From Saccoglossus kowalevskii (Eukaryota > Hemichordata > Enteropneusta > Harrimaniidae): 33,955 nucleotides of DNA. Position numbers and translations under genes: made by a program. Shown piece after piece: positions 22,420 through 32,175 of this stretch. The notes under the pieces are model-generated. The model saw only the letters and a list, made by a program, of their open reading frames with translations. It searched no databases and was not told the origin of the DNA. The DNA lies in assembly GCF_000003605.2 (NCBI RefSeq), contig NW_003138320.1:670281-704235 (forward strand), written 5' to 3'. Numbering within the stretch: position 1 is the stretch's first letter; every line of letters begins with the position of its first letter.

Positions 22420-22700
22420 ATTATTCATCAGCTACCAATCAGATATCGTGTTACAGGGCGTTTCCTGACAAGACGTGTTCTAAATGGTTGATACATCACG
22501 CCAGAAAAGCTCTTGTTGGGCAAACTGCAAACCTTAGATAATTCTTTTTTAAATGGCTTATGTTTGAATGAATTGATGTGTCATATTTCTCAGCTACAAA
22601 TTATATATCGTGTTACAAAGAGTTTTCTAGTAAGGTTTGCTCTGATTGGTTGATACGCTCATCAAGGAACAGCTGCCTGACTGCGATTTGCAACTCACCT
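22420..22700 (+). repeat. Diverged direct duplication of a ~110 bp segment
   Basis: TCAGCTACCAATCAGATATC followed by GTGTTACAGGGCGTTTCCTG is echoed about 160 bp later by TCAGCTACAAATTATATATC and GTGTTACAAAGAGTTTTCTA. Both continue with TGGTTGATAC. Both units can be read in a similar frame (ISCYRAF..CSKWLI and ISCYKEF..CSDWLI), which leaves open a duplicated coding exon or a noncoding repeat. Confidence 0.45.
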
Positions 22701-23871
22701 TTGTGGACTTTAACGAGAGTGAGTAAAAGGTAGAAAATTCAAAATAATAAAATAAAATAATAAAATTACTAAACAAGTATGTCGATGACGAATAATTCCC
22801 ATACAATATCCGTCATCTGCCCTCTTATTCCTTTTAATGCCATCAAACACAAACATTGTTATAAAAACAACTTGTTGATATAAGTAATACAAAAGATCCG
22901 GTGTGAAGATTAGCGTTCCCATTCTACCTCGCCTAACCATCGCAAACTTAAAGTTACGTTGTACTTTATTTTCTCTTTTATACGGGAAGCTACCTTGGAT
23001 TACAGGACGATCGTCCATTTGTTTTCTGCATTGGGATGGCAATGGCGGATCCATAGAACACGTGTTGAATCCAGGTATGTGTGTGCGCCTGATACATCGC
23101 ACGACGTCAAGAGTCGACATCAATTCATGTGATTGACAGACCAGGCTCTGTCATTGTGCAATAAACTGATAACACGAGTAACCAATGGTTACGACTACTT
23201 TGCATATTATTTTTAGCCAACTATCAAAACAATGCTACAATAAACTAGGTTAGGTTTCAATCATTCGCCCTTGTCTGTTTTTCCTTCCATGACCTGTGAC
23301 CTGTGACCTGTGATACTACGAAGGGTGAAGTGACACCAATTTATCGTCATAGTATTTATCTATCATGTGACGTGTTTTGTAGATTCATTCGTTGTTGTAC
23401 AGTAATTTGGAACAAAGATGAATCCTTACGAATCAACCGTATAACACTATACAAAGCGAAAGCCAATATTCGGACGCCGGATTTGATTTGAAAATTCTGA
23501 GGATCTATGAAATATAAAAGTTCATTACATATTTGCCGTAATTCACGCAAGTTTAAAATTGTTTGAATATAATTACACAAATCCTACATGGAATCAGCTG
23601 GCTTACAAGTGATATTGAAATAAATTAATTTACCTATATTTACTATATAGGGGCCGCCATCTTGAATAAAACAACAGGCGTGTAATAATTGGAATTATAC
23701 AAGAATTGCGATACCTTTTACTCGATAGTGATAAACCTTATTCTTCTTATTATTTAATTGACAGCGTAAAATAATATGGGTATTAGTATTGACATATATG
23801 ATCTGATCGGCGTAATACTGAAATAGGCGAAATAAATCGTGTCTTCCAGCGAAACTTCGTTTCTCGTCAAA
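22701..23871. other. Region without a firm gene
   Basis: Both strands stay open around 22900..23120. The plus frame reaches HVLNPG before a GTATGT donor at 23075 and could be an exon, but no family was recognised. The DR1-like repeat at 23290 is the other item of note. Confidence 0.3.
23290..23313 (+). promoter_or_regulatory. Triple TGACCT direct repeat with 1 bp spacing
   Basis: TGACCT-G-TGACCT-G-TGACCT-G-TGA. TGACCT is the nuclear-receptor half-site, and a 1 bp spacer (DR1) is the known layout for RXR, HNF4 and COUP-TF type dimers. It lies 560 bp upstream of the candidate start codon at 23872. It could also be a short minisatellite. Confidence 0.3.
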
Positions 23872-24047
23872 ATGGTGCCGATGCTGTTAGCAAAGACGTT
23901 TAGGCGGACAACTTTGTTTGGCTGTGTATTTGTTTTGGCAATTGAGGCCTCCGGTCAAAACAATATAGACCAAGTGAATGTCGTCTTTACACCATCACCG
24001 CAATTAATCACTCTTCGTCACCAGAGGGCGCTATCAATGAATACACA
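23872..24047 (+). CDS. Possible first coding exon with a signal peptide (partial, unrecognised)
   Basis: ATG at 23872 sits in a favourable context (AAAATGG). It begins a frame with a basic then hydrophobic leader (MVPMLLAKTFRRTTLFGCVF through VLAIEASG), like a signal peptide or signal anchor. About 30 polar residues follow (NNIDQVNVVF, then a Pro/Ser segment). The frame stays open into a TACTGTAAAA-ended mobile element at 24048, so the true exon end should lie before that point. No obvious donor was found and the protein is not recognised. It might be the 5' end of the gene whose tail is at 28316..30541, but nothing proves this. Confidence 0.25.
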
Positions 24048-24263
24048 TACTGTAAAAGGGTTAATTACTAGTATTCACTGGTTTAAAATTTTTCTTGTTT
24101 CGCTGACTGGGAAATGCGCTAAATAAAAACCCAGTGAATTTGTAAAATTTAGCATAGAACACATTATCTAAATGATAAAACCGTGAATTTAAACCCAATG
24201 AATATGCCTGAAATGTTAAATCAGTTAAATTTAAACCCAATGAAAATTAGTCATTTTACAGTA
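24048..24263. mobile_element. TACTGTAAAA-ended MITE (216 bp)
   Basis: TACTGTAAAA at the left and TTTTACAGTA at the right enclose repeated AAACCCAATGAA/CACTGGTTT motifs in both orientations. Elements with these ends are common in invertebrate genomes. It truncates the usable coding frame that starts at 23872. Confidence 0.6.
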
Positions 24264-25229
24264 ATTCAACTTCTAATTCGAGTTTAGTTATTTCATCGAG
24301 ACAATCATGTTAGTTGCCGGGCGACCAGACAAATTACGAGGACTCTGGGAACGAACGCACTCATTTTAGGTTCACGTATTTTGTTATTTAGTACTGGGGT
24401 AAACTGGTAGTCTAGTTTGTTTTAGTGTATCATGATCGAAGTGCGGTTAGACGTGTTACAATTATCAGTTAAATTAATCTCAAATGTAACAGAATTGAAA
24501 TATGTGTCTGAGTTTCCGAATGATTTGGCAACCTTCCAGTCTTAGCAGACAAGTTGTGCAACGAATGTTACAAAGTATCTGTGTTTTGTTCATCAATTTG
24601 GCTCCGATCCAGGGCTGCGTGTGTCCCTAGTGCACTATCATTTGCAAACCAGACAAGGTCTTTCAAATACTCATTACAGGGTCAGAAATCAACAATGTAA
24701 TTGCTTGTCTTGTCTGGCACTACGATAATTGAGTGTACGTGCTCCAAATACGCCCACGCGCCTGCCTCAGCGTAGTACGTACCCATCACAGTTCTAGGGT
24801 TGTTTACATAAAAATGGCGTTGTAAATATGTTTTCTGTAGAAATACTTTCCTAACAACATGTAGTAAGGACAGGATCATTTTTGTATAGATATGCTGAGT
24901 TATTTTTACACGTGCATGTGTCCGGCACACATTTCGTCTACAAGCTCTCTTATCCCAAATCCACCAGGGATTTGGATATCCGTATTCAGTTCCAAGGCTG
25001 CAAACATGGTTCTTACGCTGTACTGCTAAAAATATCGTGTGTACAAAAAATATTCGTTGCATTTCTGTTTTCACTCCCGTATATATTACCAATGTCAGTC
25101 GTATTGTAAGTATTTGGTTTAGTTCCGTTATACGTATAAATAATTTGGAAAGTGTGTTATGTGTTCAATAGCTAAGGTCAACTCGGCAAATTCAACTTTT
25201 GTCAACTTTTACAAAGTAAAACCCACATA
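24264..25229. other. Region without a firm gene
   Basis: About 24880..25105 is open in several frames and a GTAAGT donor follows at 25106. One plus frame contains CKHGSYAVLLKISC. Several frames are equally plausible, so no exon is called. Confidence 0.3.
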
Positions 25230-25594
25230 ATAGGTGATCTTCCGTTCAACTGCGAGATCCCGCGAATTGCGTGAAAAACGCGCGTCGAACGTCTGTCGCA
25301 AAAATCGAACGATTTGATTTTGAACTCGAATTTCTTTATTTCGTAGCTCATATCGACTGGCCGATCTTCGACAGAGGAATATTGCTTCCGAATACCCTTA
25401 CTTAATCGAAATTGCCTATCATCAAATGTGGACAGCACATTATTAAGCATGGCAATGTCCCCGAAATACTTTCGCGTTTGTCGAATCCCACGCGATGTTT
25501 GACGCGACTACGACGCTATGACCTTTGTTTGTCCTGTTTTTACGTTCGATTTCACGCATAACGCGTGATTCTTGCAGTGTACGGAAATGGTCAA
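25230..25594 (-). mobile_element. TIR element family A, copy 4
   Basis: A reverse-orientation copy running from AATAGGTGATCTTCCG to ACGGAAATGGTC. Nearly all internal blocks of copy 1 are recognisable on the opposite strand. Open frames within it (for example 25202..25450 minus) are repeat sequence, not genes. Confidence 0.8.
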
Positions 25595-25939
25595 TTGCAA
25601 ATAATTAAATATGTTTCCCTACATTTTAATCAAAAGCTGTATATGATGAGATCAGATTAAAAAAATAAATAAATAGGAAATTACATAAACATGAGCAAAA
25701 TCTTGCCCCAACATTTGAGCGGGAAATAAAACATCTGCTCGAAGAGTTAATAAATAGTATGCGCAATGAATTATGGGATATTGTACGACAAACAAGTTTT
25801 ACATTCCGGAGTCTTCAACACACGATGTGGTATTTGTTGGATAACCGTGCGTGCGCTTCGAATTCATAGTATGTACTGTAATTTCACACGCATGTGCATT
25901 TGTGTGGTTCATTATTGCGAGCAAACAATTATATTAGAG

Positions 25940-26340
25940 CAGAGGTACATTACTTGGGGTTTGCAACTCGCATTGTACTGTATGGTGACATCATGTCAAG
26001 ATCCCATTCAAGTCTCTTCTCGTAGATAGCGAGACTGAGGCTACGACCTTCTGACATGACGCATATCAATGTTCAAGGTTTGTAATGAAAAAAATAAACT
26101 TTTCTTGTCACCATCATAGTGAAAAATGTAATACATCGAAATGTACAGAAAATATAGTTCTCGTAATCCGTCATATCGTGGGCAGCTATTTTGATCCACC
26201 TGGACATCCCAGTATCCTAGTTACCTCGGGCATGCGCATTCGCATTTTTTCTGAGTTGGAACGCTTATGCGAGAGCGAGATTGTGACGGGATCTTGGTAT
26301 CATGTCACCGTAGTTACAAACCCCAAGTAATGTACCTCTG
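25940..26340. mobile_element. hAT-like MITE, 401 bp, perfect 24 bp TIR and 7 bp TSD
   Basis: The left end CAGAGGTACATTACTTGGGG (continuing TTTG) is the exact reverse complement of the right end for 24 bp, and similarity extends further inward. ATTAGAG occurs directly on both sides (25933..25939 and 26341..26347), a 7 bp target duplication. CAGAG ends are typical of hAT elements, whose duplication is normally 8 bp. The interior open frame at 26085..26330 is element sequence and shows no transposase features, so the element is non-autonomous. Confidence 0.85.
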
Positions 26341-26359
26341 ATTAGAGACATTAAGATGA

Positions 26360-26725
26360 ATAGACCATTTTCCGTTCACTGCGAGAATCACGCGTTATGC
26401 GTGAAATCGAACGTAAAAACAGGACAAACAAAGGTCATAGCGTCGTAGTGGCGTCAAACATCGCGTGGGATTTGACAAACGCGAAGTATTTTGGGGGGCA
26501 TTTCCATGCTTAATAATGTGCTGTCCACATTTGATGATAGGCAATTTTAATTAAGTAAGGGTATTCGGAAGCAATATTCCTCTGTCGAAGATCGGCCGGT
26601 CGATGTGAGTTACGAAATAAAGAAATTCTAGTTCAAAATCAAATCGTTCGATTTTTGCGGCAGACGTTCGACGCGCATTTTTCATACATCTCGTGAGATC
26701 TCGCAATTGTACGGAAAAGCCCATA
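26360..26725 (+). mobile_element. TIR element family A, copy 5
   Basis: A forward copy from ATAGACCATTTTCCG to ACGGAAAAGCCCATA, starting 20 bp after the right end of the hAT-like element. The interior is close to copies 1 and 4, suggesting recent spread. Confidence 0.8.
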
Positions 26726-28315
26726 TTGTTCTTTAGCATTTCAGAATGACCACTCCCGCAAAGAGACATATATTTAAATGAATGGTAATGCATGACATTG
26801 ATCTGATGAAAGAGGTTGCGCCAGACAGAACTGAAATCTCTGCTGTTTGAGCTTGTACTTGATCGTTTTCTGACTCCCGAGAACGTAACCAAACGAAATT
26901 AGAACAACACGTTACGTTCCCGCTGCGTATGAAAATCTTAAATTCTCTATTCTGTCTTGTTGGCGACTGAAACAGTGGTTTAATTTTCGGTAAACCATAA
27001 CACAGTATGTAAATCAACATGATAAATAAATTTATCAGACATTTTTGTGACTCAATAGACTAAATCCATGATCATGAGACTGCAAATAATAGACATGTGA
27101 ATCGGTTATGGACAGAAATTACCGGTAGACCAGACCGTGTATTTCCGTCACAATGTACTGAAAGCATGGAGACAGCCAATCAGACATGTTGTTGTATAGC
27201 GATTCACCAGGACATTTTTAGGTGTACTCAAATTGGCTGGATTGGGACTAATGAATCCAGTCTTACCGTCGAACTATGTACAGATCAGATCGACCATGAC
27301 TAAAAAATACTTAATAATGCACCTTTAATTTAATGAATACAAACGCTTTTATGAATTAACATATCTGGTCACTCCAACACTTGCTGGCTACGTGTTTAAA
27401 ACATTTTATCGCCCGAAAACAAATGACCCTTTTTTGCCACAGTGGTGAGAAGTGGGCAAATAGGACTGTATGTATTTGTTACAAAATATCGGTGCTACAA
27501 CTTTGATTTGTTTTCCATACGTAATTTATAAAAATACAAATAAGTGGTGAGCCATATGTATTTTACATTGTCTTGACCAGATAAGGGTTAAGGTTGGATT
27601 ATAGCGATGATTCAAACTATATCGGCGACACAGACTTGATATGTAGGGCGGTGTGCAATGCTCTCAATAAACTGGCGTTAATTAGTTGAACCGACCTACT
27701 TCGTTAGTCACGAATACAGCTGCGCTTATAGTTCAATACTCATCTTCGCAACCTAACGGAACTACTTTCTAACGGAACTACTTTCTTATGAAAACCCCGA
27801 TAGGTTAAACTACATTATCCGTGTAAAAGCGTTTGGCAGAGGAATGTGAAAACGTGATTTTACCAGGAATGCAAATTATGGTGGGGGAGGTAATTGAGTG
27901 ACAGTAACGTACGGGGAAAATAAAACAGGCGTGTCGGTAAACATGTTGAATCATCGAACTTTTTAACCATGTCAAATGTTTGTTCAACTAGGTCAAATGT
28001 CAATCTGTTAACAACATTTGACCTAGCCAATCGTCAATGTCACACTCAGAGCTGAATTTAGAATGCGAATATACAAGTATTTTTCTTTCATATTGCATTA
28101 ACTCAATTAGTCACTCATCTCCCATGCCAAATACATGGCAGGTATTTTTTTTAATCTGCAATAAAACTGGATTTCCTTTCGCGTACGTATGTGTAGTATA
28201 TACTAGACGGGGACTGCGCGCAACGTAAACAAACTATGAACATGGCTGATGTAATGATCGGACAGAACATTGGCTGTTGACAATTGCCCTTCTATCCTTA
28301 TAAGTTTGGTTTCAG
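26726..28315. other. Region upstream of the partial gene, no firm exon
   Basis: A Cys-rich plus frame at 27097..27303 (QCTESMETANQTCCCIAI, then a further Cys-containing segment) may be an exon fragment, but a second frame in the same place is equally protein-like. Otherwise only AT-rich sequence. Confidence 0.3.
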
Positions 28316-30220
28316 ATGTATCAAGTCATCATAGTGACACATTAGGTTACATTGACGAGCCTCTCGTGAAGTGCAATGTCAAATGTGACAGTACGATTTT
28401 GAGTACGCCGCCCTCTAGTGATCATAAGTCAAGTTTGACCTTATCTAACAACATATTAATCGGTGTTGCTCCACGTCGTGCCCGTGAAAGTCGAACTTTA
28501 ACTAAAAGGTAATAGAACTTCGATTTACGGGCAACATAGATTTGTCGTTTTGTTTAACGTTCAAACTCGAATTTTAATTAACTGTTTAGTGAACTGTCGG
28601 CGAGTTACGGGAAACATAAAACGTAAACAAAATAAAAAACTCGAAGTTCGGTTAACTGATAATTAAAGTTAAAGTTACTAGACGTGCACGTTCACAAAAA
28701 CAAAAAATGCATGTTGCTCGTAACTCGAAGTTCTGTTGACTGTTAATTGATCATCGAGTCACAATTTGGGCATTGTTTCTAAAAAAAATGCTATTTTCGT
28801 AACTCGATATACGAAACTCGAACAATTCCGCAACTCGTAAAATACATTGTTTACTGTGAGAAAACCACGCCCACTTTTGGAAATCTACATCTAAATGTTC
28901 AATTAACAGTTAATCGAACTTCTAGTTACGGGCAATATAAATGTTTTGTTTTGTTTAACGTATTATGTTTCCCCTAACTCAAAGTTTGTTTAATTACAAT
29001 TCGAGTTATTAAATTTGAACGTTAAACAGAACAACGAATCCAAGTTGCCCGTAACTTGATATTCGGTTAACTATTTAATAAAGTTCAAGTTACTAAATGT
29101 TGACGTTCAACATAAACAAAAATATATATTCTCCATAACTCGAAGTTAGCTGAGTTACAATTTGGGCGTGGTTTCTCGAGACGTTTTAACCTACAATGAA
29201 AAGTCTGGAATCGCATGAAAGCAATGACGAGGTGTCTTTCCTATTGTTGTCTCAGAACCATAATTAATTGTATATTGATTATTTTTGTTTATTTAACCGC
29301 GTTTATTTCAGACGTCGCACATAGATAACATTGTAATTCGATAAATCATAAATATGCTGATTGAGTATGTTGGTCGTCTAGGGGTATGCACATATTTGGT
29401 AATTGAAGAAAACGACGTTTTATGAAGACGCTCGGCGTGTTTTCGTTTTTCTGAAACCGTGTTTCTAGATTTCTGCTTTGTGTGACTGAAACAATGCGTG
29501 AAGTCAGAATTCTCGCGTGATGTTGTCATTGTCCACGCCCTGTACCGAGTCCACACCATTTCGTTACGTAGGCGGGTGTCTGAAATCACGTCCGAGTCAG
29601 CTCGACTGAAAAACAATAACTTGCGTGACATATGACATCATCAAAGTTCAGAGGCCATTCAACGGGTTATAGCGACATTCAATCTAACGTTTCCATTGCC
29701 GTAGATTTTTTTAGCGGGCGGTCCCTTCAGATAAATGAATGACGTTAGTAGTATGGCGCCCGTGGTTCTTTCCGTTTTAGTAATCTGGTTTTACCTGAGA
29801 AGATTTAGGGTAATGGAAGTTCGTCTATTATTGCTTGGCAATTCAGTAAATAAACTCAGAATATAAGAGCCCAAAACAAAAGAAATATCATTGTGATTAA
29901 ATAAAATAAACCTTTAAAATAAACTGCCATTGTCGGTGTGCAGCATGCATTGCAGCTACCTTAAAGCACTGAGCTGAGCGATTATTAACAAGCTGATTGA
30001 AAAACAAAATGGAAAATAACAAATTTAAATTCGAAATTTAAATCAATTAAGAAACAAAACCATTAGTACAGCGCACAGAATAAATAACCATATAGTCCTG
30101 AGTGCTGCAGTTAACTCAGTGTTTGCACATTCATTCATTTATTACTTCCGCTGGACTCTCTCGTGTATACTTTGTGACAGCAACATCAAATAAAAAAAAA
30201 GTACACATAATTCATCCAAA

Positions 30221-30311
<91 letters not shown>

Positions 30312-30541
30312 AATTTTCAACCAGATCGTCTTGTTTTCCCATGCTGAAACTACATTTGGTGTTGCAGCACATTTTACAACTAGCGTATATCAGTTTGCTG
30401 AACATTGGACAAAACACTCACGTTTCTTATCTGTGAATCGAAGCTAATCACGGCTCTTATCTTAGGTATGAAGCGGGCACCTTTAATGCTCCTGTTTACA
30501 CCAGCGGTCAATGGCTACCACGACAAGCGACCTACATATAA
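28316..30541 (+). CDS. Probable C-terminal two exons of an unrecognised gene (partial)
   Basis: An exon at 28316..28508 has a good acceptor (polypyrimidine tract then TTTCAG), enters in phase 1, is open for 63 codons and leaves in phase 2 at AAAAG|GTAATA. The next acceptor (CTTATCTTAG, ending at 30465) opens an exon that, in the matching phase, reads YEAGTFNAPVYTSGQWL and stops at TAA 30539..30541. The spliced tail is hydrophilic, Ser/Thr-rich, with a basic stretch (PRRARESR) and no membrane segment, so it could be a cytoplasmic or nuclear tail. The intron contains the nested inverted-repeat block and the TAAA microsatellite. No family was recognised and upstream exons were not identified. 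Read unspliced, the second exon has a different open frame (MKRAPLMLLF), so the model needs transcript evidence. Confidence 0.35.
28506..29182. repeat. AT-rich block of nested inverted repeats
   Basis: Motifs such as AACTCGAAGTTCGGTTAACT, GAACTTCTAGTTACGGGCAA, GTTTTGTTTAACGTT and AACGTTAAACAGAACAA recur in both orientations at least six times. The outer pair AAACCACGCCCA / TGGGCGTGGTTT (28862 and 29164 regions) is inverted. The block lies in the intron of the probable gene at 28316..30541 and starts at its donor site. Confidence 0.6.
29308..29631 (-). CDS. Hypothetical single-exon ORF (107 codons)
   Basis: A minus-strand frame of 107 codons starts with MSRKLLFFSRADSDV and is rich in Arg, Ser and Thr. 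No domain was recognised. It overlaps no recognised repeat. About 120 bp further right, on the plus strand, a 37-codon frame starts at 29753 in good context (MAPVVLSVLVIWFYLRRF), which is membrane-anchor-like. A divergent pair is conceivable, but length and composition do not exclude chance. Confidence 0.15.
   Translation of the reverse strand: MSRKLLFFSRADSDVISDTRLRNEMVWTRYRAWTMTTSRENSDFTHCFSHTKQKSRNTVSEKRKHAERLHKTSFSSITKYVHTPRRPTYSISIFMIYRITMLSMCDV
30218..30312. repeat. (TAAA)n microsatellite, about 95 bp
   Basis: A long, nearly perfect tetranucleotide array. Read on the minus strand it yields a repeated LFIY peptide that is not a gene. Confidence 0.97.
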
Positions 30542-30798
30542 CGTCCTCACGTACACTGATATATCGAACTCACATCTTTCATTCGGTGTGATGAAATGAA
30601 CTGAAGTTACCAACCATGCTGCCTCGTTCTCAAGTCATTGCTAACGCATACCGAACAATCAGGGCTGTTGTTCGAGTCTGACAATTGGAGCAATAATTTT
30701 TCACTTATACGCATAAGTGACACATAATATTTGATATAAATAAGATTTATAATGTCGTGGACAATTTAAACTCACACAACAAAGGAAGCACTGTTTAT

Positions 30799-31165
30799 TT
30801 TTAAAATAACATGTTTGTGCAAAGCGACAACTCGAGACTTTAACTGATACAGTTGTCACTTCTTTCTGAGGGGAAAATGCCGTTCGTACTTACAGTGTTA
30901 TGTGTTCACCGAAACTAAATTGGACACCTCTGTAAGGTATTTGCCTCGGGACGGTGCTTGGGACTACACCGTAACAGTGTCTGTGTTGATCATCATCTCA
31001 ATTTGATGCGCTTTTTCGGCGTCAATCAGACTTACCTGAACTAAAGTTTTCAAAAACTAGCATGCAATAAGGACAGTGACCTTGACGCCAAGTCTGAGGG
31101 TAGCGGAATTGGCGTGTATATAGTAAATTGTTGGCGCCATACTGTAGTCTAATATGAAATATTGA
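30799..31165 (-). mobile_element. Diverged copy of the same SINE body
   Basis: It follows the order of 2413..2740: ATGTTTGTGC..GCGACA, TTGGGACTACA..ACAG, ATGCGCT..GGCGTCAA, and GGTAGCGGAATTGGC near GTGGAATTGGC. Many substitutions are present and the tRNA-like head is not visible. It lies just downstream of the probable terminal exon at 30466..30541. Confidence 0.45.
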
Positions 31166-31180
31166 AAAACTCGACGTCAT

Positions 31181-31205
31181 AATTCATTCATTCATTCATT
31201 CATTG
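31181..31205. repeat. (ATTC)n microsatellite
   Basis: Six tandem copies of ATTC, followed by degenerate units. Confidence 0.9.
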
Positions 31206-32118
31206 ATTCAATGATTTATTTACATATACTTATACTTTCATGGTTATTTACAATCATTTAAAACAATAGTCGTACAGGGATTGTACACGCAGTGCGTGCG
31301 TGCCCAGTACCCTCCAAAAGGATTACAATACATCTCGAGTTCATCTAGTTGATAACCCCTAAATTAGAGGTGCGAAGTTTTGTGGCGAATGTAGATAATT
31401 ATTTATACGCATTTAACAATCCGTACCGATAAATAAAACTCACGTAAAACTCCACTAAAGTTAGCAATTTACTAAGTCTTGGTGACACACAACGACAATA
31501 TATATTCATATATTTATAAATTAGTAAATATTTTTGTTTTTAAACCGCTGCCAATGGTTTTAGTAAGCTCTCTTGTCAAATTTAAAAACAGCTTGTCCCT
31601 TTAGTTTAACATTGCAGCCTTATTATGATAATTTGTTTTTTCACAACATGTCTTTCAGATTTTCCTCCGTGCTTATTTAGTTTCAAAATATTTATGTGTT
31701 ATATGCCTCATTTGTAAATGACCGCTGTGAACTCGCGGAGAACGAGAGCCAAAATATAAATTTCTTATGCTAATATGAAAATTCACATATTTGTGTTTTC
31801 GTAATGGTTGCACTAATCTGTGTTTTGTCTTTGCCATGATATTCACAAGAATAATAAACAAATATGTTCTATGGAGTATTTTTCTTATGTTTGGTAAAAA
31901 TGTGCATTACTACTTCTTTGGTACGGCGAAAAACATCAGATAGTTTATTCGAGTATTAGACTCAATTAGAAATGTTCATTTCAGGACGACATCTATAGTT
32001 TCCCGCCTGATTATTTGCGATAACTCACTACCACTCTTCAATGCCATCATCTGCGTCAACATTTTAATCTATAGAGTTGTCATACCAGACTGTACGGTTA
32101 AACAACCTGCCTGTTTGT

Positions 32119-32175
<57 letters not shown>

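Noticed and set aside
25202-25450. 82-codon minus-strand ORF, and the similar tail of the frame at 26551..26892
   Set aside because: Both are family A repeat sequence; the shared peptide reflects the repeated DNA.
26085-26330. 81-codon plus-strand ORF
   Set aside because: It lies wholly within the hAT-like MITE and reads into its right terminal repeat.
30142-30417. 91-codon minus-strand frame with an LFIY repeat
   Set aside because: It is a direct translation of the TAAA microsatellite.
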